Source: Enterobacter sp. CC120223-11
GTDB lineage: Bacteria > Pseudomonadota > Gammaproteobacteria > Enterobacterales > Enterobacteriaceae
Direction: 5' to 3'
Length of the DNA stretch: 64,000 nucleotides
NCBI RefSeq assembly: GCF_900215375.1
Contig: NZ_OBEF01000012.1
Location: 62,001-126,000, forward strand
Shown here: in pieces, positions 29,051-38,773 of the stretch
How the letters are laid out: every line of letters starts with the position of its first letter
Position numbering within the stretch: position 1 is the stretch's first letter
Notes under the pieces: generated by a model
Told to the model about the DNA's origin: nothing
The model's database searches: none
The model's input: only the letters and a program-made list of their open reading frames with translations
Position numbers and translations under genes: made by a program

Positions 29051-31372
29051 ATGCCACTACGCCGACCGTCATTTTTCGTGAGCGCCCGCGGCCGCCTGCT
29101 GTTCTTCAATCTGCTGGTGGTGGCGGTGACGCTAATGGTGAGCGCGGCAGCGGTGCTGGGGTTTCGTAACGCCAGTCAAATTCAGGAGCAGGTGCAGCAG
29201 CAAACCTTCGATGACGTCACCAGCAGCATGAACCTGGCGCGCGACACGGCGAACGTGGCGACGGCGGCAGTGCGGCTTTCGCAGGTGGTGGGCGCGCTGG
29301 AGTACAAAGGCGAAGCGGAGCGTTTACAGGCGACGCAAAAAGCGCTCAAACATTCCCTCGAGCAGCTGGCGGCGGCCCCTCTCGCCAGCCATGAACCGGA
29401 GCTGGTGCAGCGCATCATCCAGCGTAGCAATGAACTTCAGCAAAGCGTGGCGGGTATGCTGCAACGCGGGCAGCAGCGTCATCTGGAACGCAACGCGCTG
29501 TTGAGTTCGCTCTATCAGAACCAGAGCTATCTGCGTCATCTGGAAGCCATCAACCAGCGGCCCGGTGAAGGCGCGCTCGACGGACGTCTGCTGCTGGAAA
29601 TGGACAGGCTAATCACCGCCGCGATTGAAACGCCCACACCACGTTCGGCAGTACGCCAGTTAGACGTGGTGATGGCGGGCGTGCCTGCCGAAAGCGCCGA
29701 TCCGCCCGTCGCCTTCATCCTGCCGGACTTTAACGCCGAACTGCGCAAGCTGGCCCCGCTCTCCGTGAAGCTTGAGCAAAGCGACCTCGCCATCAGCTGG
29801 TACATGTTCCACATCAAGGCGTTAGTCGCCATCCTGAACGACGACATTAACCAGTACGTGACGCAGGTGGCGCGCTCCTCCGAACAGCGCGTGGCCCAAA
29901 GCCATCGTGAGCTGGGCTCAATTGTCGATCTGATAGTCAGCTTTGCCCTGCTTGCGCTGATCATCACTGGCTTCGCAGGCTGGTATATCTATCGCAATCT
30001 GGGTTCGAATCTGAACGCCATTTCTTCGGCGATGTCGCGGCTGGCGCACGGCGAGCAGGATGTTTCCGTGCCTGCGCTTCAGCGGCGCGACGAACTCGGG
30101 GAGCTGGCTCGCTCGTTTAGCGTATTCGCGCGCAACACGGCTTCGCTGGAACATGCCTCGCGCCTGCTGAAAGAAAAAACGACGCAGATGGAGCTCGATC
30201 GCATTGAGCGCCAGGGGCTGGAAGATGCCCTGCTGCACAGCCAGAAGATGAAGGCGGTCGGGCAGCTGACCGGCGGCCTGGCCCATGATTTCAACAACCT
30301 GCTGGCGGTGATTATCGGCAGCCTCGAACTGGTAAAACCGAATGAATCCGATGAGGCGCGCATCTCCAGGGCGCTGAAGGCCGCCGAGCGCGGGGCGATG
30401 CTCACCCAACGCCTGCTGGCGTTCTCGCGTAAGCAGTCGCTACACCCGCACGCCGTGGAGATGAAAGGGCTGCTGGAGAACCTCGGCGAGCTGATGCGCC
30501 ACTCTTTGCCGTCGACGCTCACGCTGGAGCTTGAGGCCCAGACCCCGGCGTGGTCGGCATGGATCGACGTCGGCCAGTTGGAAAACGCCATCATCAACCT
30601 CGTGATGAACGCCCGCGATGCAATGGACGGGCAGTCCGGCGTCATTAAAATCCGCACCTGGAACCAGCGCGTCACCCGTAGCGACGGGCGCAGGCAGGAC
30701 ATGGTGGCGATTGAGGTGATTGACCATGGCAGCGGCATGTCGCAGGAGGTGAAGGCGCAGGTGTTCGAGCCGTTCTTCACCACCAAGCAGACCGGTAGCG
30801 GCAGCGGGCTCGGCCTGTCGATGGTGTACGGGTTTGTGCGCCAGTCCGGCGGGCGGGTAGAGATTGAGAGCGCGCCGGGGCAGGGCACGACGGTACGTCT
30901 ACAGCTGCCACGCTCTTCGCTTCAGGCGGTGGAGCGATTGCCGGAAGCGGTGGTGGCCGATGAAGTACCCGAGGAGCGTCTGGCACTGGTGCTGGAAGAC
31001 GAAGCCGACGTGCGCCAGACCTTATGTGAACAGCTGCACCAGCTGGGCTGGCTGACGCTGGAGGCCGCCGACGGTGAGCAGGCCATCGCGCTGCTCGATG
31101 CAACAGATGAGATAGCGATGCTGATAAGCGACCTGATGCTGCCGGGCAAACTGAGCGGTGCGGAGGTGGTGAATCACGCGCGCACGTATCATCCACAGGT
31201 AGCCGTATTAATGATCAGCGGTCAGGATTTGCGTCCGGCAAACAATCCTCAGCTGCCGGACGTGGAGCTGCTGCGAAAGCCTTTCACCCGAACGCAGCTC
31301 GCACAGGCGCTACGGCAGGCGCAGGCAGGTGCTGGCTCCGGGCAAGCGTCGCCGCGCCTTGTGCGCCGTTGA
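29051..31372 (+). CDS. Hybrid sensor histidine kinase with C-terminal receiver
   Basis: 773 residues: TM1 ~15-38; ~250-residue periplasmic helical sensor; TM2 ~292-314; HAMP ~315-367 ([20 protein letters not shown]); DHp with His412 in [12 protein letters not shown]; HATPase ~500-620 with N box [12 protein letters not shown] boxes DHGSGMS and [13 protein letters not shown]; receiver ~640-765 with Asp694 in LISDLMLP and Lys in LLRKPF. There is no HPt domain. Divergent from the sugar operon and probably the partner of the regulator at 20366. GGAGACACC precedes the start. The last 89 bp overlap the convergent alsK; the LRKPF receiver motif is in the overlap edge, so the coding end is genuine. 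Confidence 0.9.
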   Translation: MPLRRPSFFVSARGRLLFFNLLVVAVTLMVSAAAVLGFRNASQIQEQVQQQTFDDVTSSMNLARDTANVATAAVRLSQVVGALEYKGEAERLQATQKALKHSLEQLAAAPLASHEPELVQRIIQRSNELQQSVAGMLQRGQQRHLERNALLSSLYQNQSYLRHLEAINQRPGEGALDGRLLLEMDRLITAAIETPTPRSAVRQLDVVMAGVPAESADPPVAFILPDFNAELRKLAPLSVKLEQSDLAISWYMFHIKALVAILNDDINQYVTQVARSSEQRVAQSHRELGSIVDLIVSFALLALIITGFAGWYIYRNLGSNLNAISSAMSRLAHGEQDVSVPALQRRDELGELARSFSVFARNTASLEHASRLLKEKTTQMELDRIERQGLEDALLHSQKMKAVGQLTGGLAHDFNNLLAVIIGSLELVKPNESDEARISRALKAAERGAMLTQRLLAFSRKQSLHPHAVEMKGLLENLGELMRHSLPSTLTLELEAQTPAWSAWIDVGQLENAIINLVMNARDAMDGQSGVIKIRTWNQRVTRSDGRRQDMVAIEVIDHGSGMSQEVKAQVFEPFFTTKQTGSGSGLGLSMVYGFVRQSGGRVEIESAPGQGTTVRLQLPRSSLQAVERLPEAVVADEVPEERLALVLEDEADVRQTLCEQLHQLGWLTLEAADGEQAIALLDATDEIAMLISDLMLPGKLSGAEVVNHARTYHPQVAVLMISGQDLRPANNPQLPDVELLRKPFTRTQLAQALRQAQAGAGSGQASPRLVRR

Positions 31373-32228
31373 AGGCGGAAGAGGAGGCGGCGATAAAGCG
31401 CACCGCGTCATGCGGCAGCGGGCGGCGAAGATGCTGTTTTATCTGCGCAATCAGCGCCTCGCGCGGGAAGTCTGCCATGTCCATTACACCGCCGCCGAGG
31501 ATCACCGCGTCGGGGTCGAACAGGTTCACGCTGGTGGCAATGGCGCGGGCGGCGTGGGAAAGCAGCGCGGTAACGAAGGGCTCGTTCTGCGCAAAGACAA
31601 ACAGCTCGCCCATTTCATAGTCGCGCGGCGCTGAGTCATACCAGCGCTTCAGCGCAATGCCGGAGCAGACGGTTTCGAGGCACCCCGCGTTACCGCAGCC
31701 GCAGGTGAGCGACATATCGCCCTGCGGAATGTGGCCAAGCTCGCCCGCCACGCCGTGCGCCCCGGTCCAGGGCGCGCCGTTGAGCCAGACCGCAAAGCCC
31801 ATTCCGGTGCCGAGATAGGCGCCAAGCACCTGACTCTCCTGCAAGCCGTTCTGCGCCACGTCGAACGAGAGCTGCAAATTCACATCGCGGGAAAATTCCA
31901 CCGGGCAGCCGAGTGCGTCTTCCAGCTTGCCCGCCAGTTCGTTCAGCTCCTCGGCCCGCAGCGGCAGATTGGGCGTGGAGATAATGGTGCGCTTGTCTTT
32001 GCCGACCAGCGCCGGGAAGCCCATCACCAGGCCCCGACAGCGCGCTTTCAGCCGTGCCAGCGGGGCGCCGAGCAGCGCAGCAATGCCGCAGACCACGCCG
32101 CCTGTAATCACCTCGGCGGTGCGCTGCTTTTCGCAGTGCAGCACTTCGCCGTTGTCATCCATCAGGCACAGGCGGATATGGGTTGCGCCCATATCAATAC
32201 CTGCCACCACGTTAAGCGCTTTTAGCAT
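31284..32228 (-). CDS. alsK: AlsK, D-allose kinase (ROK family)
   Basis: 314 residues, close to E. coli AlsK (309). ROK sugar kinase: ATP motif [13 protein letters not shown] (10-22), catalytic [13 protein letters not shown] signature [10 protein letters not shown] with zinc ligands [10 protein letters not shown], and [14 protein letters not shown]. Phosphorylates D-allose to D-allose 6-phosphate. Start at 32228 ([10 protein letters not shown]) because the homologous region begins there; it overlaps the alsE end by 17 bp. The C-terminal ~20 residues differ from E. coli and are encoded in the 89-bp overlap with the histidine-kinase gene. Confidence 0.94.
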   Translation of the reverse strand: MLKALNVVAGIDMGATHIRLCLMDDNGEVLHCEKQRTAEVITGGVVCGIAALLGAPLARLKARCRGLVMGFPALVGKDKRTIISTPNLPLRAEELNELAGKLEDALGCPVEFSRDVNLQLSFDVAQNGLQESQVLGAYLGTGMGFAVWLNGAPWTGAHGVAGELGHIPQGDMSLTCGCGNAGCLETVCSGIALKRWYDSAPRDYEMGELFVFAQNEPFVTALLSHAARAIATSVNLFDPDAVILGGGVMDMADFPREALIAQIKQHLRRPLPHDAVRFIAASSSAFNGAQGAATLARSQHLPAPAVAPVRAAFG

Positions 32229-32907
32229 GAGGCATGACCTCGTTTCGGGCCGCCAGGATCTGCTCACTCATCACCTGCCAGGCGTCGTCGATGTTCTGAG
32301 CGTGGTTAAACAGCCCGGAGGTGCCGACGATAAACACATCCGCCCCGGCGTTCATGAGGCGTTCATAGGTGGCGGCGTTACAGGAGCCGTCGATTTCAAT
32401 TTCATACTCCAGCCCTTCGCGTTCGCGCCAGGCTTTAAGCTCCGCCACCTTGTCGAGCATTTCGGGAATGAACGGCTGGCCGGCAAAGCCCGGGTCCACG
32501 GTCATCACCGTAATTTTGTCCGCCTTATGAATGTAGTACTTCATCGCCTCGACCGGGGTTTCCGGGTTGAGAATAAGCCCCACCTTCATGCCGTGGCGGC
32601 GAATCTCTTCAATCAGGCGAAACGCCTGGCCGTTGATGGTTTCCGGGTGCAGGGTGATGTAATCGGCCCCGGCCTGTGCCAGCTGACTGATGTAGTCCTG
32701 CGGGCGCGTCACCATCAGGTGGCAGTCGAGCGGCTTGCTGGCGAGCTTCTTCACCTGGCCGACGAAAAACGGCGACAGCGTCAGGTTCGGCACAAAGTGG
32801 CCGTCCATGATGTCGATGTGAAAGTAGTCCGCGTGCTGGTCGATAAAGGCGATCTGCTCCTGGAACTTCGCCAGATCCATGCACATCAGAGAGGGGGAAA
32901 TTTTCAT
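32212..32907 (-). CDS. alsE: AlsE, D-allulose-6-phosphate 3-epimerase
   Basis: 231 residues, same length and almost the same sequence as E. coli AlsE. Ribulose-phosphate-epimerase-type TIM barrel: [17 protein letters not shown] (31-47), [26 protein letters not shown] (~135-152), IEIDGSCN. Converts D-allulose 6-phosphate to fructose 6-phosphate in allose breakdown. Two adjacent ATGs; 32907 has the better SD spacing (AGGA). Starts 10 bp after alsC. Confidence 0.96.
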   Translation of the reverse strand: MKISPSLMCMDLAKFQEQIAFIDQHADYFHIDIMDGHFVPNLTLSPFFVGQVKKLASKPLDCHLMVTRPQDYISQLAQAGADYITLHPETINGQAFRLIEEIRRHGMKVGLILNPETPVEAMKYYIHKADKITVMTVDPGFAGQPFIPEMLDKVAELKAWREREGLEYEIEIDGSCNAATYERLMNAGADVFIVGTSGLFNHAQNIDDAWQVMSEQILAARNEVMPHAKSA

Positions 32908-32917
32908 CATGGGATCC

Positions 32918-33898
32918 TTATTTACTGATTAACCGGTCCAGGGCTACGGCGGCGATAATCAGCCCGCCCATCACCACCAGCTGGTAGTAGGTTTGTACCT
33001 GGAGAATATTGAGGCCGTTATTGATGGTGCCGATGATAAGACCCCCAATGACGACCGAGAAAATGCGCCCTTTGCCGCCGAAGAAGCTGGTGCCGCCGAT
33101 AATGGCGCTGGCAATGGCGTAGGTTTCAAAGCCCATGCCCGCCAGCGGCTCTGCCGCGCCTAAACGCGCCGTCGACACCACGCCCGCTAGCCCCGCGCAG
33201 ATCCCGGAGATGATGAACACCACCAGAATGTGAAACTTCACGTCGATGCCGGAATAGAACGCCGAGTTTTTGTTGCCGCCGAGCGCGTAGATGTTGCGTC
33301 CGAGCCGCGTGCGGGTGGTGATGAACCACAGAATCAGCGCGATTAGCAGGGCGAAAATTACCGGCACCGGAATGCCGAGCGGGGCGGCGGCAAAGAAATT
33401 CACAAAGCCAAAGTCAAAGCCGTACACCGAGTTGGCGTCGGAAATCACCAGCGTTGCGCCGCGGAAGATGGCGTTGGTGCCGAGCGTGATGATGAACGGA
33501 TGCAGCCCCGTCCAGTTCACCAGGCAGCCGTTGATCGCCCCGAGCAGGCCACCGACCAGCACGCCGCCGATAAGTGCGGCCAGAATCGGGTCCATTCCGG
33601 CGAGCATCAGCTTGGCGGTGACCATCCCGGAAAGGGCGAGGATCGCGCCAACCGACAGGTCAATCCCCGCCACCAGAATGGCGAAGAATTCCCCCATGCC
33701 GATAAGCACCGTCACCGAGCTTTGTACAAAGATGGCGCTGATGTTGTTGGCGGTCAGGAAGTACTCCGACGACAGGGTGCCGAAGATGCCGACGATGATC
33801 GCGAGGATAAAAAAGGTGCCGTATTTATCCCAGAACAGCGCGAAGTTGAACGGCTTTTTGTCGCCCGGTTCGGCCTTCATTCTTGTGGTAATGCCCAT
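32918..33898 (-). CDS. alsC: AlsC, D-allose ABC transporter permease
   Basis: 326 residues, as in E. coli. RbsC-type permease with about ten membrane segments; landmarks GIDLSVGAILALSGMVTAKL (~79), WTGLHPFIITLGTNAIFRG (~128), GGTSFFGGKGRIFSVVIGGLI (~270). Start overlaps the 3' end of alsA by 22 bp, so it is coupled to the ATPase gene. Part of alsBACEK. Confidence 0.95.
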   Translation of the reverse strand: MGITTRMKAEPGDKKPFNFALFWDKYGTFFILAIIVGIFGTLSSEYFLTANNISAIFVQSSVTVLIGMGEFFAILVAGIDLSVGAILALSGMVTAKLMLAGMDPILAALIGGVLVGGLLGAINGCLVNWTGLHPFIITLGTNAIFRGATLVISDANSVYGFDFGFVNFFAAAPLGIPVPVIFALLIALILWFITTRTRLGRNIYALGGNKNSAFYSGIDVKFHILVVFIISGICAGLAGVVSTARLGAAEPLAGMGFETYAIASAIIGGTSFFGGKGRIFSVVIGGLIIGTINNGLNILQVQTYYQLVVMGGLIIAAVALDRLISK

Positions 33899-35409
33899 GC
33901 CATGATCTCCTCTTCGCTCATGTCGTCGCGATTGGTCAGAATTTGCGTCAGTCGCCCCTCGCAGAACACGGCGATGCGGTCGCAGACGGCGATGATTTCA
34001 GGAAGTTCGGACGACACCATCAGGATGACCTTTCCGTCATCGCCTAGCTGGCGCATCACTTTGTAGATTTCAGCCTTCGCGCCGACGTCGATGCCGCGCG
34101 TCGGTTCGTCAAAAATCACCACTTCCGGGTTGCAGCACAGCCATTTGGAAATCAGCACCTTCTGCTGATTGCCGCCGGAAAGCTCGGTGATGTTCTGATC
34201 GACGCTGTGGCACTTCAGCCCCAGCAGCTGGCGCTGCGCCTCGGCGGTTTTGCGTTCTTCCGCCTCGGCGAGCAACCCCATCGCGCCCTTGTAACCGCCC
34301 ATTTTCAGGCTGCGGCTGAGCGCCATGTTCTGGGCGATGGAAAAATTCGGAAAGAAGCCGTTCTCACGGCGGCTTTCGGTAATGTAGCCCATGCCTTTTT
34401 TCAGCGCGTCGAGCGGCGAACGCGGAGAGATGTTTTTGCCGTTGAGGTGAATCTCCCCGCTGGCGCGTTTGTCGATACCGAACAGGCAGTTCATCAGTTC
34501 GGTGCGCCCGCTGCCGACGAGGCCTGCGAAGCCGAGAATTTCACCACGGTTTACGCTGAACGAAATATCGCGCACCTTTTTGCGGTCGCGGCTGGTGACG
34601 TTTTTCACCTCGAAGACCGTGTCGCGCTCCACGTTGCCGGTGCTCTCTTTCATGGCATTAAAGCGGTTTTGCAGCTCGCGGCCCACCATCAGGCGCACGA
34701 TATCGTCGTTGGTGACGTCGCTGACCTGGCCGCTGCACACGCTGCTGCCGTCCTTCATCACCGTGTAGCGGTCGCAGATGCGGCGAATTTCGGCGAGCTT
34801 GTGGGAGATGTAGACGATCGCCGTGCCTTCTTTACGCAGCTGATTCATGATCAGAAACAGATAGTCCACTTCGTTATTGGTCAGCGAAGACGTGGGCTCA
34901 TCCATAATGATCACTTTGGCGTCGAGCATTAAGGTTTTGGCGATTTCCAGCATTTGTTTATGGCTGATGGATAAATTCGCCACCTTTTCATCGAGATCCA
35001 CTTTTAAGCCGACGCGCAATAACATCATTGCCGCGCGAATACGCATCTCTTTCCAGTCGATAATATTCAGGCCGAGCACTTTTTTAGTGGTGTGGCGGCC
35101 AATATAGAGATTTTCCAGCACCGTTAATTCATCAATGACGCTGAGTTCCTGATAAATAATGCCAATGCCTAATTGCGCCGCTAACTTATGATCAAGTTTG
35201 TCGTAGGAAATATCATTAATAACGATGGTGCCTTTGGTCGGTTCATGAATCCCCGACAACACTTTCATTAAGGTTGATTTACCGGCCCCATTTTCCCCGA
35301 GCAGCGCGTGTATTTCGCCCGGGTAAAGGGTTAAATCAACCGACTTCAATGCGTGAACCGGGCCAAAGGATTTGCCGATCCCCGCCATGGAGATATATGG
35401 CGTGAGCAT
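33877..35409 (-). CDS. alsA: AlsA, D-allose ABC transporter ATPase
   Basis: 510 residues, two ABC domains: first with Walker [15 protein letters not shown] (~38) and [15 protein letters not shown]; second with degenerate Walker [17 protein letters not shown], signature [14 protein letters not shown] and [15 protein letters not shown]. Energises allose uptake (also low-affinity ribose in E. coli). Similar in build to the ATPase at 26268 of the accessory operon. Separated from alsB by 126 bp filled with palindromic repeats. Confidence 0.96.
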   Translation of the reverse strand: MLTPYISMAGIGKSFGPVHALKSVDLTLYPGEIHALLGENGAGKSTLMKVLSGIHEPTKGTIVINDISYDKLDHKLAAQLGIGIIYQELSVIDELTVLENLYIGRHTTKKVLGLNIIDWKEMRIRAAMMLLRVGLKVDLDEKVANLSISHKQMLEIAKTLMLDAKVIIMDEPTSSLTNNEVDYLFLIMNQLRKEGTAIVYISHKLAEIRRICDRYTVMKDGSSVCSGQVSDVTNDDIVRLMVGRELQNRFNAMKESTGNVERDTVFEVKNVTSRDRKKVRDISFSVNRGEILGFAGLVGSGRTELMNCLFGIDKRASGEIHLNGKNISPRSPLDALKKGMGYITESRRENGFFPNFSIAQNMALSRSLKMGGYKGAMGLLAEAEERKTAEAQRQLLGLKCHSVDQNITELSGGNQQKVLISKWLCCNPEVVIFDEPTRGIDVGAKAEIYKVMRQLGDDGKVILMVSSELPEIIAVCDRIAVFCEGRLTQILTNRDDMSEEEIMAWALPQE

Positions 35410-35433
35410 AGCTGAACCTCATGTTGTAATTCG

Positions 35434-35526
35434 CCCTCTCCCTAACCCTCTCCCAAAGGGAGAGGGAACAGAACGGAGCAGGTTTGGTCATCTCCCTCTC
35501 CCTCCGGGAGAGGGCCGGGGAGAGGG
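35434..35526. repeat. Two palindromic CCCTCTCCC/GGGAGAGGG elements between alsB and alsA
   Basis: Copies at 35434-35466 and 35493-35526. Hairpins just after a binding-protein gene are a common way to keep its mRNA more abundant than that of the ATPase and permease, so these repeats may have been co-opted for that. Confidence 0.85.
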
Positions 35527-35535
35527 GATACTGAA

Positions 35536-36474
35536 CTATGACTTCGTCACTAACACCGAATCCACCAGCTTGAACTCCGGTGCTTTATCAAGCGGAATAA
35601 CCTTGCCGGTTTTGGCTGCGTCCACCAGCAGCTTCAGGCCGGTTGCACCAATGTCTGCCGGGTTTTGCGCGACCGTGGCGGTCATCTGCCCGGCGTCCAC
35701 CATCTTGCGTGCTTCCGGAATACCGTCGGTTCCTACAACCAGCACTTTGCCGGTTTTACCCGCGTTGGCCACGGCCTGAGCCACACCCATTGCCATGGTG
35801 TCGTTGGCGCAGTAGAAGGCTTTCAGGTTCGGGTTGCGCTGTAAGACGTTAGTGGCCACGTCGAGTGCCTTAATGCGGTCCCAGTCGGCGGGCTGGCTTG
35901 CCACCAGCTTGATTTGGCTCGCTTTCTTGAAGGCATCCGTCGCACCGTTGCGGCGTGCTTCACCGGAGGCGTTACCCGCTTTTCCTTCAATAATAGCCAC
36001 TTCGCCGCCCTGAGCGCCGAGCTTGTCGATAATGAAGTCCGCGCCTTTTGCGCCGACGGCCACGTTATCGGTGGTGACGAAAGCTTCGACGTTGCCGCCC
36101 GCTTTTTTCAGGTTATCCATATCGATTTTTTCATCGAGGTTGACCAGGTAAATGTCCTTTTTCCACGCACGGGCAACGGGCATCACCAGGTTCACCGACG
36201 AGAGCGGCGCAAAGGCGATGCCTTTGTAATTTTTATTGCTCAGGTCTTCAAAAAGCTGCAATTGCGACTGGAAATCCCCTTCCGACGGTGAGGCAAATAC
36301 GTCGACGGTGACGCCTAACGTTTTCGCTTCGTCCTCAATCCCTTTTTTCATATCCACCCAGAACGGGTTGGATAAGGTTTTTAACACCACGGCATAATCG
36401 GCGGCGGCAAAGGCATTGGCGGACAACATCATACCCACAGCCGCACCGCTGAAATATTTCAGATATTTATTCAT
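35536..36474 (-). CDS. alsB: AlsB, D-allose-binding periplasmic protein
   Basis: 312 residues (E. coli AlsB 311). Signal peptide MNKYLKYFSGAAVGMMLSANAFA followed by a type I sugar-binding fold (YAVVLKTLSNPFWVDMKKGI; VEAFVTTDNVAVGAKGADFI; FYCANDTMAMGVAQAV). High-affinity allose capture. The start at 36474 matches E. coli and has GAGA at proper distance; 36480 is an alternative. Next upstream is rpiR, 59 bp away in the same direction. Confidence 0.96.
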   Translation of the reverse strand: MNKYLKYFSGAAVGMMLSANAFAAADYAVVLKTLSNPFWVDMKKGIEDEAKTLGVTVDVFASPSEGDFQSQLQLFEDLSNKNYKGIAFAPLSSVNLVMPVARAWKKDIYLVNLDEKIDMDNLKKAGGNVEAFVTTDNVAVGAKGADFIIDKLGAQGGEVAIIEGKAGNASGEARRNGATDAFKKASQIKLVASQPADWDRIKALDVATNVLQRNPNLKAFYCANDTMAMGVAQAVANAGKTGKVLVVGTDGIPEARKMVDAGQMTATVAQNPADIGATGLKLLVDAAKTGKVIPLDKAPEFKLVDSVLVTKS

Positions 36475-36533
36475 GGTCATATTCTCAATGTAGGGTGAGA
36501 GCGGCGACGCTGAATATCAGCGCCACCTGTTTT

Positions 36534-37424
36534 TTACTTCAGCGCGCCCGGGGAGAAGAAATCCACAATTGCGCCAGTCTTTTGCATATTTAAAGTAGCC
36601 TGTTCAATATTTTGCTGAGCCACGGAAACAAATAAGGCATCTAATAATGTTAATTGTAATATACGCGCGGAGGCGTTTCTCCCTAATAAAGGGGTCTCTG
36701 GTGCTGGCGAACAAATAATAAAATCTGCAAGGCGGGCAATCGGCGAATGGTAACTGTGGGTGATACAGATGATTTTCGCCCCGTTCTTTTTCGCTAACTC
36801 AACCGCCGCTTTCAAATCGCTGGTGCGCCCGGAGTGGGAGACCACCAGCACCACATCGCCCTCTTTGAGCAGCGAGGCGGACATCATCATAATGTGCGCG
36901 TCCTGATAAGCCTGGCAGCGCACGCCGATGCGTAAAAACTTGTGCTGAATATCGGCACAGATGGCGTTCGAGCCGCCGACGCCGTACAGATCCCGCTGGT
37001 TGGCCTGGGCAAAAAAGCGGGCCGCCCGATGAATTTCGTCGACGTTAACGATCGACTGGCCTTCCATAATGGTGCGCAGCGTAATGTTGAACACCTTGTT
37101 GACCACGTCTTCCGGCGCTTCGTCAAAGGCCAGCTCCGTTGGCAGCACCTGCTCTGATTCAGAGAAATAGGCCACCAGCGCGCTGCGCAGATTACGAAAA
37201 CCGCTGAACCCGAGCAGCTTCGATACTTTGACGATCATCGCTTCCGACACCGCCAGTGCTTCGGCCACGTCTTTAATTGCCGGGGCATCGCTCAGGTTGC
37301 CGGGCTTCAGGAGCCAGTCGACGATCCGGCTTTCATTGTCCGTCATCCCTTCCTGCTTCATGCGCAGCCAGGGGGCGAGGCCGATCCCGTTAGGCAGTTG
37401 TGCATCACTTTCTGACTGACTCAT
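36534..37424 (-). CDS. rpiR: RpiR/AlsR, repressor of rpiB and the als operon
   Basis: 296 residues, same length as E. coli RpiR (AlsR). N-terminal HTH_6 (IKDVAEALAVSEAMIVKVSKLLGFSGFRNLR split over 50-80) and C-terminal SIS domain (GVGGSNAICADIQHKFLRIG; VVSHSGRTSDLKAAVELAKKNGAKII in two parts). Represses rpiB and als until allose is present. Start at 37424 (MSQSESDAQLPNG) by homology. Divergent from rpiB. Confidence 0.95.
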   Translation of the reverse strand: MSQSESDAQLPNGIGLAPWLRMKQEGMTDNESRIVDWLLKPGNLSDAPAIKDVAEALAVSEAMIVKVSKLLGFSGFRNLRSALVAYFSESEQVLPTELAFDEAPEDVVNKVFNITLRTIMEGQSIVNVDEIHRAARFFAQANQRDLYGVGGSNAICADIQHKFLRIGVRCQAYQDAHIMMMSASLLKEGDVVLVVSHSGRTSDLKAAVELAKKNGAKIICITHSYHSPIARLADFIICSPAPETPLLGRNASARILQLTLLDALFVSVAQQNIEQATLNMQKTGAIVDFFSPGALK

Positions 37425-37492
37425 CTGGTTCTCTTGTCCTTGAAATGAAGACGACACTATATCACCACAGGTCGGACAGAAAATATGCTGGC

Positions 37493-37540
37493 AACTTCAC
37501 AAAAACTATAAATTCATAAAGTTTTATTTTTTGTGAAGTT
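37493..37540. promoter_or_regulatory. rpiR-rpiB intergenic region with 13-bp inverted repeat
   Basis: The 354-bp gap holds no gene. Perfect inverted repeat AACTTCACAAAAA (37493-37505) and TTTTTGTGAAGTT (37528-37540), spaced 22 bp, so the two centres are 35 bp apart. It lies 69 bp before rpiR. As RpiR-family proteins bind inverted repeats near their divergent genes, this is the likely RpiR (AlsR) operator. The rest toward rpiB is AT-rich with possible promoters, not assigned. Confidence 0.55.
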
Positions 37541-37778
37541 TATGTGTTGACGATATTTTGACTTTATCGTTATAAAACATGTTGTTATGTTATTGATGGG
37601 CGTCAAACATGCGATTGGTGTTTAGCATGTTTACGGAATAAATGCGTTGCTCCGTAAAGTTGAACGGTGTAGAAGTGAGCTCGAACCCGGCGATTTTGCC
37701 GACAAAATGGGCAGTGAACCGGTCTGAAATCACAGAAGTCGCCGGGTTCGTAAAGTTAACCTGACAACGAGGCGAATC

Positions 37779-38228
37779 ATGAACAAAATTGCATTCGGGT
37801 GCGATCACGTGGGATTTCAGCTCAAAGCGGAGATCCTCGCGCATCTGCAGGGACGGGGCGTTGAGGTAATAGATAAGGGAACGGACTCTGCTGAGCGAAC
37901 CGATTACCCGGAGTACGCCAGTGCGGTAGCTCAGGCGATTGGCCGCGGCGAAGTGGACGGCGGGATCCTGATCTGCGGCACAGGAGTTGGGATCTCCATT
38001 ACGGCGAACAAGTTTCCAGGGATCCGCGCGGTGGTGTGCAGCGAGCCTTATTCGGCGCAGCTTTCGCGCCTGCACAATAACACCAACGTGCTGGCATTTG
38101 GCTCGCGGGTGATAGGCGCGGAGCTCGCAAAAATGATCGTGGACGCGTGGCTTGATGCGGAGTTTGAAGGCGGGCGTCACCAGAAGCGCGTGGAGGCAAT
38201 TGCTGCGATTGAGCAGCAGCGCAATTGA
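37779..38228 (+). CDS. rpiB: RpiB, ribose-5-phosphate/allose-6-phosphate isomerase B
   Basis: 149 residues, equal to E. coli RpiB. LacAB_rpiB fold with FGCDHVGFQLK (7-17), catalytic Cys in LICGTGVGISITANKFPGIRA (~64-84), HNNTNVLAFGSRVIG (~99-113). Interconverts ribose 5-phosphate and ribulose 5-phosphate, and acts on allose 6-phosphate, giving allulose 6-phosphate for AlsE. Divergent from rpiR and als. Confidence 0.97.
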   Translation: MNKIAFGCDHVGFQLKAEILAHLQGRGVEVIDKGTDSAERTDYPEYASAVAQAIGRGEVDGGILICGTGVGISITANKFPGIRAVVCSEPYSAQLSRLHNNTNVLAFGSRVIGAELAKMIVDAWLDAEFEGGRHQKRVEAIAAIEQQRN

Positions 38229-38297
38229 GATTCGTCCGCTACCCGCCGGTGTGGGCGTTGATTACGCTGAGGTCAGTTCACTCCAGAGTTTGACCCG

Positions 38298-38630
38298 ATG
38301 AAACGACCCGCAACGGCGCTGCTGTTTTGTACGCTCTCCCTGTTAAGCCAGCTGGCCCATGCCGATATCATTGATGATGCGATCGGCAATATTCAGCAGG
38401 CGATCAATGACGCTTACAAACCGGATAACGACCGCGTTTATCACGACGACCGCGACGACGATGACAGCGATCGTCCGCAAAATACTGAGCGCAGCCGTCA
38501 ATACGATGACCGCTACCGTCAGCTTGAAGACCGGCGTCGTCAGTTAGATGACAGGCAGCGCCAGCTCGACCAGGAGCGCCGTCAGCTGGACGATGAAGAA
38601 AATCGTCTGCGGGATGATTACGACCGTTAG
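38298..38630 (+). CDS. yjdP: YjdP, small exported charged-repeat protein
   Basis: 110 residues: signal peptide (MKRPATALLFCTLSLLSQLAHA), then DIIDDAIGNIQQAINDAY and a tail rich in Asp, Arg and Gln with repeats of (R)RQLDDRQ (residues 65-108) that should form a highly charged helix. Homologue of E. coli YjdP, which follows rpiB in the same way. Function unknown. Confidence 0.88.
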   Translation: MKRPATALLFCTLSLLSQLAHADIIDDAIGNIQQAINDAYKPDNDRVYHDDRDDDDSDRPQNTERSRQYDDRYRQLEDRRRQLDDRQRQLDQERRQLDDEENRLRDDYDR

Positions 38631-38773
38631 CGTTTAACTGGGGTGTCATTCCGGATTGCCTGATTGAGAAAGGTAATGAGCAGGGCGGTCATCAGAGTTG
38701 CAATCAGGCGAGATAACCCAGTGGGTTAGGGTAATTGCACCTTAAACCATCCATGCAAGTTGATGTGATATGA

